Of a stretch of DNA of 64,000 bases, positions 26,522-36,177 are shown piece after piece. The notes below the pieces were generated by a model, which was given only the letters and a program-made list of their open reading frames with translations, had not been told where the DNA came from and ran no database searches. The stretch's first letter is position 1; every line of letters starts with the position of its first letter. Made by a program: the position numbers and the translations under genes. Source of the stretch: Flavobacteriales bacterium (lineage in GTDB: Bacteria > Bacteroidota > Bacteroidia > NS11-12g > UBA9320); assembly GCA_020635395.1 (NCBI GenBank), contig JACJZV010000004.1, forward strand, positions 1 through 64,000, read 5' to 3'.

Positions 26522-28348
26522 ATGTTGTGCAAATATATGGGTTATTCGCTCTATCGAAGAATTGCTTTTATCCTATTGCTAAGCTTTTTTAACATTGCTT
26601 GTAATAATTCTGCCTCAGATTCAACAGAATTGGAGGTTTTACCTAAAAAGTATTTTGGCAATGGAGATAGTGCATCTTTTAACACATTAGATTCATTAAA
26701 ACGGAGCTTCATAATACAAGGAAAAACGAAGTATCTGATAGAAACCTATTTGGTTTTGGCCAACAATTATTTCTTGGTAGGTAGGGTATATGATGCTTTG
26801 GAGCAATTGCACACTTTGGAGGATTTTTACTTCAATGAGATGAATGACGAACAAATGTCAAAGCTGTATATGCTGCACTCTTTATGTACCGCAAACTTGG
26901 TGGATTTGGAAATGGATAATTACTGTACTGCACTTGACTATGCAACCAAGAGTGTGAGTTATCTCAAAAAAAGTGGCAAACCTATAAACCCCAATGAGGC
27001 AAGCAAACAATATACAGTGGCCATCAGTGCAGCACTTAAATGTGATTTGGCAAAAGCTGAATCTCTATTGGAAGAAGCAAGAAAAAGATGCTATAAAACA
27101 GAGGGTGTTTGGTGTTATTTGGAGGCTCTTATAGAACGAGAAAGGAAAAATTATGCTCGGGAAAAAGATTTAATGTTTCGAGCAATTGAACTTTCAGATG
27201 AAAACTATAAAAAAGATTTAAAACATGAACTTTCGGTAACCTATAGAAAGCTCAAAGAATTTGAGAAATCGGATAGTTTGATTTTAGAATATCGGAACGA
27301 GAACGCTGAAAACAGAACAAAGTATTGGATTATCCCGAACATTAATTTAGGCAACAATGCCTTTGAGCAGCAGAACTTTGAAAAAGCTACGAAATACTAT
27401 GACATAGTTTTAAACGAATGCTATAGGCTCAAGATAAATAGACTTGCCTCCGAAATTTTTACAAATTATCAAGTTGCACTTCAAAAACTATCTCAAAACG
27501 AAAAACTTATTGATTTGCAAAGAGTTCATCTCGACTTTATCAAGTCGGAGCTAAAAACAAAAAAAAATGCCGAGGTTTTGTGGCATCAAAAAAACTTAAA
27601 AATTTTTAATTTGGACAACCAGTTGCGAATGGAGCATTTTAAACGTAAAAACAACTTTCAACTTTTTGCACTGGCCATTTTAATTCTCATTATCATTTTT
27701 GGCTTGCTTTTCTACAGGCAAAAGAAAAAAAACTATTCGCTTAAAATAGAGCAAAGTCAAACCAAAATTCAAATGTTAAACAGCCAATTTACCCCTCACT
27801 TTACCTTTAATGCCCTCAACACCATTGTAAGCCTTATAACCCTAAAAAAATATGACCAAGCCATTGACTGTACGGAGAAATTTGCCAACCTAACGAGAAC
27901 ATTTTTACACAACATCCAGTTTCAGTTTGTTGACCTTGATTCGGAAATTAACTCAATAAAAAATTACTATAATATCGAAAAAATAAGACTTGGATTTAAA
28001 TCTGATTTGATTGTTAAAGGCATTGAAACACCGGAAATAAAAAACTGGCTCGTGCCTCCAGGTATATTCCAACCAATTGTTGAAAATAGTGTTCTTCATT
28101 CCCTTCCCCAAAACTTAGAAACTCAAATAAGCGTAGAATGTTTAAATCATGGTTCATACCTTGAAGTAACTATTTCCGATAATGGCGAGGGGTTTGATTT
28201 GCAACACGCAAAATATGGATTAGGTATTAATATGGTTAAGAATAAAATGCAGCAATATGCCAAATTATATCATTTGCCGTATGATTTTAGAGTTACATCC
28301 GAAATTTCAAATGGAACTAAAGCGATTTTTAAATTTCCAAAAAAATAG
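26522..28348 (+). CDS. LytS-type sensor histidine kinase with TPR-like region
   Basis: A 608-residue kinase. Residues 1-27 form a signal peptide with a lipobox-like end (FFNIAC). Residues about 50-365 are helical TPR-like repeats. One transmembrane helix is at about 376-396. The His_kinase domain (PF06580 type) has the phospho-acceptor His426 in FTPHFTFNALN, a variant of PHFLFN. The C-terminal ATPase has PPGIFQPIVENSVLHS and the G-box SDNGEGFDLQ and GLGINMVKNK. The start could be five codons further down (ATG at 26537). The periplasmic TPR region may sense a protein or peptide ligand. Confidence 0.92.
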   Translation: MLCKYMGYSLYRRIAFILLLSFFNIACNNSASDSTELEVLPKKYFGNGDSASFNTLDSLKRSFIIQGKTKYLIETYLVLANNYFLVGRVYDALEQLHTLEDFYFNEMNDEQMSKLYMLHSLCTANLVDLEMDNYCTALDYATKSVSYLKKSGKPINPNEASKQYTVAISAALKCDLAKAESLLEEARKRCYKTEGVWCYLEALIERERKNYAREKDLMFRAIELSDENYKKDLKHELSVTYRKLKEFEKSDSLILEYRNENAENRTKYWIIPNINLGNNAFEQQNFEKATKYYDIVLNECYRLKINRLASEIFTNYQVALQKLSQNEKLIDLQRVHLDFIKSELKTKKNAEVLWHQKNLKIFNLDNQLRMEHFKRKNNFQLFALAILILIIIFGLLFYRQKKKNYSLKIEQSQTKIQMLNSQFTPHFTFNALNTIVSLITLKKYDQAIDCTEKFANLTRTFLHNIQFQFVDLDSEINSIKNYYNIEKIRLGFKSDLIVKGIETPEIKNWLVPPGIFQPIVENSVLHSLPQNLETQISVECLNHGSYLEVTISDNGEGFDLQHAKYGLGINMVKNKMQQYAKLYHLPYDFRVTSEISNGTKAIFKFPKK

Positions 28349-28573
28349 ATGCTTCCTGAATTGGAGATATGATAATCTGTTGAACTGAATTGATATACCC
28401 CTGCTTGATAGAAGTTCGCAAATAATAAACATCAACAACTTTTAGGAACAAAAATACCCAACGGATACCAGCCAAAGCCATCATCGAATCCAACAAACAA
28501 AAGCCTAACACTCCTATTTATGTCTCGAATTCAGCAAAGTGAATTTCATTCTTTCCAAAAAATGCACAAAGCC

Positions 28574-28597
28574 AAAAAAGACCCATTTGTCTTTTTT
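28574..28597. terminator. Putative bidirectional terminator
   Basis: aaaaaagac and gtctttttt are exact complements around ccattt. It lies between convergent kinase and RND genes, and both strands would end in T6. The stem is A-T rich and therefore weak. Confidence 0.45.
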
Positions 28598-28608
28598 ATC
28601 AAACTTCT

Positions 28609-31600
28609 TTATTCCGAAATCAAAGACTCCGAATCGTCTTTAGCATAGTCGGCTGTCTTTAAATCTTTGCCAAACATTTGTTTAAACTTAATAGTAGCAC
28701 TATCACTCAAATAGTACATAACCGGAACGATAATAAGTGTTAAGAACGTGGCGAAAACCAAACCAAATATGATTGTCCAAGCCATTGGAGCCCAAAAGTC
28801 GGCATTTTGACCACCTAAATAAAACTGTGGGTCAAAGGTGGTGAGCAATGATTGAAAATCAATGTTCATACCAACGGCTAATGGAATTAGACCTAAAACC
28901 GTTGTGATTGCCGTTAACAACACAGGGCGAAGCCTTGTTCTTCCACCTTCTACAATCGTTTCTACAATATCCTCTTTCGACAGCAATTCGTTTGGCCCGA
29001 TGCCATAGGCTGCACGTTTTCTCTCTCTTAAAAGTATGGTGTAATCTACTAAAACGATGGCGTTGTTTACCACAATTCCGGCCAACGAAACAATACCAAT
29101 TCCACTCATAAGAATACTAAATGGCATGTGTGTAAGGCCAAAACCGAGGAAAACCCCAATGGTGCTAAAAAGAACCGAGAACATGATAATGGCCGGCCCA
29201 ATGATGGAGTTGAACTGCGTAACAATAATCAAGAAGATTAAGAAAACCGCCAACAACAACGCACCCACCAAAAAGCTCGAAGTATCCTCCTGCTCCGCCT
29301 GCTGACCTGTAAATTTGTAGGTATATCCTTCGGGCATGTCGTAATCAGCCAACAGTTTTTCAAATTCGGCCACAATTTCGTTGGCATTTGCACCCTCCTC
29401 TACCTCCGAGAAAATGGAGATTACTCGTCGGGTGTCTTTTCGCTTAACCGAACCATAGGTAGAATTATAGCTGATGTTGGCCACCGCCGAAATAGGAACC
29501 TGCACAATTTTTCCATCCGCCATGTTTCGGAAAGTGATTTTGGTGTTCATCAAATCACCCAAATTGTATCTATAATCTTCCGTAAATCTCAGGTTTATTT
29601 CAAAATCGTCTTCTCCATCTTTGTATTTGCTGATTTCTTTTCCCAAAAGAGCTGTACGGATGGTTCCGGCAATGTTGTATGTACTCAAGCCAAAACGACG
29701 GGCAGCCTCGCGGTCTATATGCACTTCGAGCATGGGTTTGCCCAACTCCAAATCGGTCTGCAACTGGTCAACACCTTTTATGTCCTCATCTTCCATCCGC
29801 TTTTTCACATCTTCCACCAGTTCAATAAGTTTAAGGTAATCATTGCCCATAATTTCTAAGTTAATGGGTTTACCCATTGGTGGCCCGTTGGCATCTTTGG
29901 CAAAAGTCAACCGCACTTCAGGAGGATTTCCGCACGCATCTTTTATTATTTTCATCAATTCGCTTGAGCTTGGAATATCTTTCATGAATACACGATTTTT
30001 AAACTCAATAAAAGACACCACAATTTTTGCTTTGTGTGGCGATGGTCCCATTTCGGGTGAGCCACTGTTGGGGTCGCTGGTTTTTTCACCAACTTGTGCC
30101 AAAACAGCTTCTACACCTGCCCGATAGGGTTTTAATGCTTCCGATACTTTATGTTCTAAAATTTTGGTAATCGAATCTGTTTTTTCGATGTCTGTACCCA
30201 GTGGTGCTTCAATAAAAATGTTTACATACCGAGGTTGATTATCCGGAAAGAATACAATTTGGGGATTGCTCATTCCAAAAAATATTATTGAAAGAATCAT
30301 CAGAAAACATGTTCCTAAAAAGAAAAACACTGGGTTTCGTTTTCTCAATGCAAATCGGGCAGACCGGGCATAAAAATCTTCCAACCGCGGCATAATATTG
30401 GCCATAAAATAATCGCCCCCGGGTTTTAACACATATCGGTTTAACACAGAAAGCACAAATCCGGTAATGAAAAGCCCACCAATAAGCCTTGATTTTGGCG
30501 ATAATGCGAATAAAATTCCCAACACCAAAATAACGGCCATTCTTATCCAGAATTTCTTTTCAGTTCCTTTTTTTCCGGGTGTGTTGTCTTTCATCAAATT
30601 GGCCGTAAGCACTGGGTTAATAACCAATGCCACAAACAAGGATGAAGCCAATACAATGATGAGTGTTAGGGGCAAAAACTTCATAAACTCGCCCATCATG
30701 CCAGGCCATATCAGCAATGGCAAAAACGCTGCAAGCGTGGTGGCAGTAGAGGCTATGATTGGAATAGCCACCTCTCCTACCCCTCTTACAGAGGCCGTTT
30801 CGTTGTCTTTTCCTTCTTCGGTTCGCAAACGATAGATGTTCTCAACCACCACAATGCCGTTATCCACCAACATACCCAAAGCCAGAATGAGCGAGAAAAG
30901 AACCATCATATTGAGCGTATTACCCCCAAAATTGAGAATGGCTATACCCAAAAGCATGGAAATAGGTATAGCTATCCCCACAAACATTGAGTTTCGCAAA
31001 CCGAGGAAAAATATAAGAACCAACACCACCAAAATAACCCCCATTATAATGCTGTTTTCTAACTCGCTAACCAATGAGCGGGTATCTTTCGATTGGTCAT
31101 TTGTTACCGTTACCTTTAAATCAGAAGGAAACGAATGTTTCATGTTATGCTTTATAATGGCATTTATTTTATCAGCTGCCGAAAGCAAGTTTGCCCCATT
31201 GGCTTTTACCACATCGAGCGTCACTACTGGGTTTCCGTCCAAACGTGCATAACTCGTTGGCTCTTTTTGTCCAAAACTTACCTCGCCAATATCTCGGAGG
31301 TAAACAATGTTCTGAAATTCATTTTTAATTATAACATCCTTAATTTCATTCCAGCTTTTAAACTCGCCATCAATACGAATGTTTCTACGTGTCCTATCAT
31401 CCCCGCTAATGCTTAGAATATCGCCACCACTCATGGTTACATTCTCACCCCGTATGGCATTTTCCACATCTCCCAGCGTTATTTCCAGAGCTTCCATTTT
31501 AACTCTGTCAATAGAAATTTGCACTTCCTCGTCGGTCAATCCGGTCAAATCTACTTTGGAAACTTCGGGGATATTTTCTATATCATCCTGCAATTTTTCG

Positions 31601-32091
31601 GCATATTCCTTTAACTCTTCTTGCGAATAATTTCCAGAAACGTTGACATTCATAACTGGGAAATCGGAGAAATTCAACTCCATAACATTCGGGTCGGCTG
31701 GCAAATCGCTGGGCAACTCGGCTTTCGCTCTATCCACAGCATCTTTTACTTTTTGCAATGCCTCCGACGATTCGATATCAAAATTGAACTCAGCAATGAT
31801 GATGGAAAAATCCTGTATCGAGGTGGAGGTAAGTTTTGTTATACCATTGATACCATTCACTTCCTTTTCAATGGGTCTGGTCACGAGGTTTTCCATATCC
31901 AGCGGCGAGTTGCCAGGATATGCCACGTTGATATACATAGTGGGGAGTTTAACTTCCGGAAAACTCTCTTTGGGCATAGTTTTGTAGGCCACCATACCCA
32001 ACACCACCACAATAACCACCATTACATAAACGCTGATTTTGTTTTTAACCGACCATGTCGATAGTTTAAACTCTTTTGCTACTTCACTCAT
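28609..32091 (-). CDS. RND-family efflux transporter permease
   Basis: A 1160-residue HAE1-like RND permease (proton-driven inner-membrane pump). The N-terminal helix is at about 14-33, followed by PRPIEKEV-like block VTRPIEKEV, and SFPEVKLPTMYINV. The TM4 proton-relay Asp block is ALGMLVDNGIVVVENIYR, with the VVNNAIVLVDY repeat in the second half. Two extra hydrophobic stretches lie between TM6 and TM7 (about 515-560), followed by a Lys-rich loop. I use the Met at 32091 (MSEVAKEF) since the ORF could extend 19 codons into the MFP gene. It lies 37 bp after the MFP gene. Substrates are unknown. Confidence 0.94.
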   Translation of the reverse strand: MSEVAKEFKLSTWSVKNKISVYVMVVIVVVLGMVAYKTMPKESFPEVKLPTMYINVAYPGNSPLDMENLVTRPIEKEVNGINGITKLTSTSIQDFSIIIAEFNFDIESSEALQKVKDAVDRAKAELPSDLPADPNVMELNFSDFPVMNVNVSGNYSQEELKEYAEKLQDDIENIPEVSKVDLTGLTDEEVQISIDRVKMEALEITLGDVENAIRGENVTMSGGDILSISGDDRTRRNIRIDGEFKSWNEIKDVIIKNEFQNIVYLRDIGEVSFGQKEPTSYARLDGNPVVTLDVVKANGANLLSAADKINAIIKHNMKHSFPSDLKVTVTNDQSKDTRSLVSELENSIIMGVILVVLVLIFFLGLRNSMFVGIAIPISMLLGIAILNFGGNTLNMMVLFSLILALGMLVDNGIVVVENIYRLRTEEGKDNETASVRGVGEVAIPIIASTATTLAAFLPLLIWPGMMGEFMKFLPLTLIIVLASSLFVALVINPVLTANLMKDNTPGKKGTEKKFWIRMAVILVLGILFALSPKSRLIGGLFITGFVLSVLNRYVLKPGGDYFMANIMPRLEDFYARSARFALRKRNPVFFFLGTCFLMILSIIFFGMSNPQIVFFPDNQPRYVNIFIEAPLGTDIEKTDSITKILEHKVSEALKPYRAGVEAVLAQVGEKTSDPNSGSPEMGPSPHKAKIVVSFIEFKNRVFMKDIPSSSELMKIIKDACGNPPEVRLTFAKDANGPPMGKPINLEIMGNDYLKLIELVEDVKKRMEDEDIKGVDQLQTDLELGKPMLEVHIDREAARRFGLSTYNIAGTIRTALLGKEISKYKDGEDDFEINLRFTEDYRYNLGDLMNTKITFRNMADGKIVQVPISAVANISYNSTYGSVKRKDTRRVISIFSEVEEGANANEIVAEFEKLLADYDMPEGYTYKFTGQQAEQEDTSSFLVGALLLAVFLIFLIIVTQFNSIIGPAIIMFSVLFSTIGVFLGFGLTHMPFSILMSGIGIVSLAGIVVNNAIVLVDYTILLRERKRAAYGIGPNELLSKEDIVETIVEGGRTRLRPVLLTAITTVLGLIPLAVGMNIDFQSLLTTFDPQFYLGGQNADFWAPMAWTIIFGLVFATFLTLIIVPVMYYLSDSATIKFKQMFGKDLKTADYAKDDSESLISE

Positions 32092-32128
32092 TTTTAATTC
32101 ATTATGAATTTTTTGACTCAAAAAAGTC

Positions 32129-33286
32129 TCACTTAGTTCCGTTGGCAACTTTCACTTCATCGCCCTCTATCACGTTGCTGAATCCTTCTACAATTATTTC
32201 ATCGCCATCGGCCAAGCCTTCGGTAACAACGGTTTTTGCAGCATCTTGCAACCCAATTTTTATCGCACGTTTTTCAACCGTTTTTTTGCTTCCGTTTGAT
32301 TTAACCACCATTATGTAATCGCCTTTTCCATCGTTTCGTATCAATTTTGTTGGCACGCTTATCACGTTGCTTTGTTGTTTGTTTGAAACGGTAAGCATGG
32401 ATAACAAATTGGGGCGTAATTGATTTTGATATTTCGTTGGTTTCACAATGACCGTAAACGTTCTATTGTTGGGGTCAACCACGTTTCCAATCGACGATAT
32501 TTTTTCTTTCCAAGTAAGATTTAACGATGGAAAATTTACTTCAATTTCTTGACCTACTTTCAAATCTGTAACATACACCTCCGAAACTTTGGCAATAATT
32601 TTCACATCACTCAAGTCAACAATTCTGGCTATTGGCCCACCAGTCATGCTACCGGCTAACTCGCCTTCGTTGGCCATAATTTGATCAACGGTTCCATTAA
32701 TGGGAGATCGCAGGGTAAACTTGGCCAATTGAGCATTGGCTGTGGCCAAGCTTTTCTGCAAGTTTTCGTATTGATTTTTTGCCTGCAAATACTGCATTTC
32801 GCTACCTATTTTTTGGCTCCACAATCGTTGTTGCTTCTCAAAATTAATTTTAGCCAAACTCATGGCATTTTCCAATTCTGCAATTTGCGAATGTGCCGTA
32901 GAAGCATCTAATGTGGCAATTGCTTGCCCTTTTGAAACACGTTGCCCCTCTTTAACATAAATTTTTGTGATGTTGCCTGGCACCTCGGCACTTACAAACA
33001 CATCGTGGTTGCTCTCTACCAAGCCTTGCACTTTAAACGCCTCGTTATAGCTGCCTTTGCCCACGGCTGATACAGTAACGGCAATGGCCTTGTCTTTGGC
33101 CGTAGTATCAAGTTTTTCAATTTCCTGTTTTAAGGTGGAAATTTCACCCTTTAGAGTCATCAATTCCTTTTCCTTTTTGGATAATTCCGCTCTCTTTTTG
33201 TCTAAATCCGTTGAGGCTTTTTTTCCGCAAGAAACTACTGCCATGGCCATTGCCAAAAGCAACGCAATATTTTTTAACAATTTCAT
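32129..33286 (-). CDS. RND efflux membrane fusion protein (lipoprotein)
   Basis: A 385-residue periplasmic adaptor. The lipobox is VVSC at about 17-20. Unusually, residues 24-60 form an early coiled coil rich in K/E/L before the first barrel domain. The HlyD-like core has EVPGNITKIYVKEGQRVSKG and a helical hairpin (ASTAHSQIAELENA), then the beta-barrel (NFPSLNLTWKEKISS) and membrane-proximal domain. It is downstream of the TolC gene and upstream of the permease. It bridges both pump components. Confidence 0.93.
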   Translation of the reverse strand: MKLLKNIALLLAMAMAVVSCGKKASTDLDKKRAELSKKEKELMTLKGEISTLKQEIEKLDTTAKDKAIAVTVSAVGKGSYNEAFKVQGLVESNHDVFVSAEVPGNITKIYVKEGQRVSKGQAIATLDASTAHSQIAELENAMSLAKINFEKQQRLWSQKIGSEMQYLQAKNQYENLQKSLATANAQLAKFTLRSPINGTVDQIMANEGELAGSMTGGPIARIVDLSDVKIIAKVSEVYVTDLKVGQEIEVNFPSLNLTWKEKISSIGNVVDPNNRTFTVIVKPTKYQNQLRPNLLSMLTVSNKQQSNVISVPTKLIRNDGKGDYIMVVKSNGSKKTVEKRAIKIGLQDAAKTVVTEGLADGDEIIVEGFSNVIEGDEVKVANGTK

Positions 33287-33308
33287 TTTTAAACGATTAC
33301 ACTAAATT

Positions 33309-34676
33309 TTATTTATTAATTCCCAACGCAGTTTGCAATTCTATCTTAGCTACAACCAACTCATAAAGAGCCTGAGTGTAGGCCATATCTGCCCTAATTT
33401 TATCGTTTTCGGCACTTATTAACTCAAAGGACGAACCGATTCCTTCGTCAAATTTTATTTTAATGGTATGGTAAATGGAAGCTGCCAAATCCTTGTTTTT
33501 CTTTTGATTATCAAGATTTAGCGATTTCATTTCCAGATTCATTTTGGCCTGTTCTACCTGAAATTTCAATTGATTTTGCACATTTTGAAACGAGTTTTGA
33601 TCTTGCATCAACTGAATTTTAGCCTGCTCCATTTTGGCCTTTTTATAAAATCCATCAAAAACAGGGATATTCAGGTTAAAACCATACATAGTTCCCGGAT
33701 TCCATGAGCTGCCCAGCCCTTTAAAAGCCGCCTCGTTGGCAAACGAATTTTGCTGGTGCGATGCATTAAAAGTTAAAGACGGATAATAACCGACCTTATA
33801 TCTCTTTATCTGCATACTATCCAGCACAAGTTGCTGAGCCATAATCTTAGTTTCTATTCTATTGGCCACATTACTGTTGAAATTGCCAATTTCGACAACG
33901 GGTGATATTAAATCGCCCAAAAGTTCGAGTTCGGTTTCTATGGGCATTCCCATAGCCACTTTTAAAACATACACCAAAATATCTTGTTGGGTAGTTAAAT
34001 TATTTATTTGTGTTTGCAAATTGGATTTTGCAAAAACCAACCTATCAACATCGAGTTTTTCGGCAAATCCGGTGTTATACAATTCGGTGGTTTCTTGCAA
34101 AGTTTTATCCAAATTGACCAAGCTCGAGTTCAATAATTTGGCATTTTCTTGAGCCATAAGTGCTGCATAAAATGCCTTTTGAACATTTTCTACGGCAGCA
34201 ATTTCGCTACTTTCGGCCATTAGTTCAGAAACCCGAACGTATTGTTTAGCAGCCTTTAAGCCCAAAAGATACGTGCCGTCAAAAACCAATTGATTCACAC
34301 GAACCGACCCCGTGAGAGAGCTTGGTGCCCCAAAAGCCACTGTTTGCGGCTGTCCTGCTCTAAATTTATCGGCACTTAGCAAACCCTCCTGAATAAGCAC
34401 TCCATAAATAGCCGGAGATAAAAAATCGGGCATTTGCATGGCGGCAATTTGCACGTTGTGCGTAAAATTGCCGTTTACCGAAACCTGCGGCAAACCACTG
34501 GCTACAACGCTTTTTACCTCCTGCCGACTTTCGTCTATGGCAAGTTTTGCGTTTTGAATTTCGGTATTATGCTGTTTTGCATAATCAATGGCCTGATCAA
34601 GAGTTAAACTTTGTTTTTGTTGGCCAATGGCAAAATTTGCCCAAAAACAGAGTAGTAAAATTGTGATTTGTCTCAT
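33309..34676 (-). CDS. TolC-family outer membrane efflux protein
   Basis: A 455-residue TolC-like protein. Signal peptide residues 1-18 end IGQQ. Two OEP repeats follow, each with long coiled-coil helices (QAIDYAKQHNTEIQNAKLAI near 28; a second near 260-440 ending YTQALYELVVAKIELQTA). It forms the outer membrane channel of the pump. It lies one base from the TetR gene stop. Confidence 0.93.
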   Translation of the reverse strand: MRQITILLLCFWANFAIGQQKQSLTLDQAIDYAKQHNTEIQNAKLAIDESRQEVKSVVASGLPQVSVNGNFTHNVQIAAMQMPDFLSPAIYGVLIQEGLLSADKFRAGQPQTVAFGAPSSLTGSVRVNQLVFDGTYLLGLKAAKQYVRVSELMAESSEIAAVENVQKAFYAALMAQENAKLLNSSLVNLDKTLQETTELYNTGFAEKLDVDRLVFAKSNLQTQINNLTTQQDILVYVLKVAMGMPIETELELLGDLISPVVEIGNFNSNVANRIETKIMAQQLVLDSMQIKRYKVGYYPSLTFNASHQQNSFANEAAFKGLGSSWNPGTMYGFNLNIPVFDGFYKKAKMEQAKIQLMQDQNSFQNVQNQLKFQVEQAKMNLEMKSLNLDNQKKNKDLAASIYHTIKIKFDEGIGSSFELISAENDKIRADMAYTQALYELVVAKIELQTALGINK

Positions 34677-34677
34677 T

Positions 34678-35289
34678 TTATGTCAACAAAGTTTTTTTGT
34701 GTATTTCGTAATATTCACGGCCTTTATCGCTCATAATGGCATGCAGGTGGTAGGCCATAATTTGCATATACACATCCACCTGATTAAATAATTTTGACGG
34801 AAAAGTCTGCAAGTTTACTGAAGCATCTATCAATGAAATGTATATGCGTGAAACCATTTCGGGGTTAATTTCTTTGCGGTATAAACCTGACTTTATGCCT
34901 CTTTCTAAATTTCTTGAAACCTGATTTAAAATGAATCCTTCTCGGTGTTCGTGAAACAATTTCCAGCAAGAAGGGTAATATTTTTGAATGTCATAGATGG
35001 TGCTTGGGTTCAGTTCTTTAAAATGCATGGCCAAATGCCGAGCCAAATCCAACAGTTGCTGAATGGCATTTTCGGTAGATTCCATTACGCTGCTGCATAC
35101 TTCCGAATCAGATTCTAAATGATGCTGCAAAGACAACCTCACCAACTCCTTTTTGTCTGCAACATATTGATATAGCGTCTTTTTACTGATACCCAATTCT
35201 TGCGAAATATCATCCATGCTAACGCTCTTAATGCCAAATCGCATAAACATTTGCAGTGATTTTTCGACTATTTGAGTTTTTACATCCAT
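34678..35289 (-). CDS. TetR/AcrR-family repressor
   Basis: A 203-residue regulator. The N-terminal helix-turn-helix is at about 8-55 (FGIKSVSMDDISQELGISKK then TLYQYVADKKELV). The C-terminal ligand domain is helical, with no family signature I recognise. It is the first gene of the TetR-TolC-MFP-RND operon, so autoregulation and repression of the pump is the likely role. It is divergent from udk; the operator may lie at 35290-35440. Confidence 0.92.
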   Translation of the reverse strand: MDVKTQIVEKSLQMFMRFGIKSVSMDDISQELGISKKTLYQYVADKKELVRLSLQHHLESDSEVCSSVMESTENAIQQLLDLARHLAMHFKELNPSTIYDIQKYYPSCWKLFHEHREGFILNQVSRNLERGIKSGLYRKEINPEMVSRIYISLIDASVNLQTFPSKLFNQVDVYMQIMAYHLHAIMSDKGREYYEIHKKTLLT

Positions 35290-35417
35290 TCGCTAAAACG
35301 GGGCAAAAATATTTTGGAAACTTTAATAGTTCTCTAAGTTTCCAAAGTTTTTTATCGAAAGAAATATGCGATTAATGGATACTGTAGAACATTTTTTTGA
35401 TGAAATAAAGCAAAAGG

Positions 35418-35452
35418 TTTGTAGAATCTGGTTTCGGCATCCACTATTTTTG
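35418..35452 (+). promoter_or_regulatory. udk promoter (TTTG - 23 nt - TATTTTTG)
   Basis: TTTG at 35418-35421 and an exact -7 element at 35445-35452, 7 nt before the udk ATG. The leader would be very short or absent. Confidence 0.6.
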
Positions 35453-35459
35453 TCGCCCA

Positions 35460-36086
35460 ATGGGGTTTCAAAAACCATATATAATAGGCATTGCCGGAGG
35501 AAGTGCATCGGGCAAAACAACCTTTATCAAAAATCTTCAGAAAAAATATGGAGAAAAAGAGATTTGTGTCATCTCGCAAGATCACTATTACAGGCCACTG
35601 AGCGAACAAATTGTGGACGACAATGGAGAAATCAATTTTGATGTGCCCGAGGGCATAGACTTTGGAAGATTAATCAAAGATTTGAAGACTTTGCAAAAAG
35701 GCAAGAATGTAAAAATAGTTGAATATACCTTTAACAACCCCAATGTTTTTCCAAAACAAATCATTTTTAAACCTGCTCCTATTGTGGTGGTTGAAGGTCT
35801 TTTTATTTATTGGGCAGCAAAACTGGCACAGCTCTTTGATTTAAAGGTATATATAGACGCAAACCCCGAGATAATGTTGAAACGCAGACTAAACAGAGAC
35901 AAAACCGAGCGAGGCATGACCACGGCTCAAATAGAATATCAGTGGAAAGAACATGTGATGCCCGCGTATGAAAACTATTTGCTACCGCACCGAGACAATG
36001 TAGATATTGTGGTAATAAACAACACCCATTTTAAGAAAAGTTTTGAAGTGTTATCGCACCATTTCGACCGAATATTAAACCCTTAA
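35460..36086 (+). CDS. udk: Uridine kinase
   Basis: A 208-residue P-loop enzyme, phosphorylating uridine and cytidine with ATP/GTP in pyrimidine salvage. The Walker A GIAGGSASGKTTF is at about 9-21. QDHYYRP at about 41-47 and the RRLNRDKTERG lid segment at about 144-154 match the family. The length is standard. The gene is preceded by a good -33/-7 pair. It is divergent from the TetR gene, with no shared operon. Confidence 0.95.
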   Translation: MGFQKPYIIGIAGGSASGKTTFIKNLQKKYGEKEICVISQDHYYRPLSEQIVDDNGEINFDVPEGIDFGRLIKDLKTLQKGKNVKIVEYTFNNPNVFPKQIIFKPAPIVVVEGLFIYWAAKLAQLFDLKVYIDANPEIMLKRRLNRDKTERGMTTAQIEYQWKEHVMPAYENYLLPHRDNVDIVVINNTHFKKSFEVLSHHFDRILNP

Positions 36087-36094
36087 AAAGCCGT

Positions 36095-36124
36095 TTTGAG
36101 AATAAAAGAAAACCGTTACTTTTG
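36095..36124 (+). promoter_or_regulatory. secDF promoter (TTTG - 18 nt - TACTTTTG)
   Basis: TTTG at 36095-36098 and TACTTTTG at 36117-36124 match the Bacteroidota consensus exactly with an 18-nt spacer. The predicted leader is about 45 nt before the ATG at 36178. Confidence 0.8.
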
Positions 36125-36177
36125 CAGACTTCAAAAAATTGAAGCAGAAAATAACAAAAATTATTGATTTATAACGA

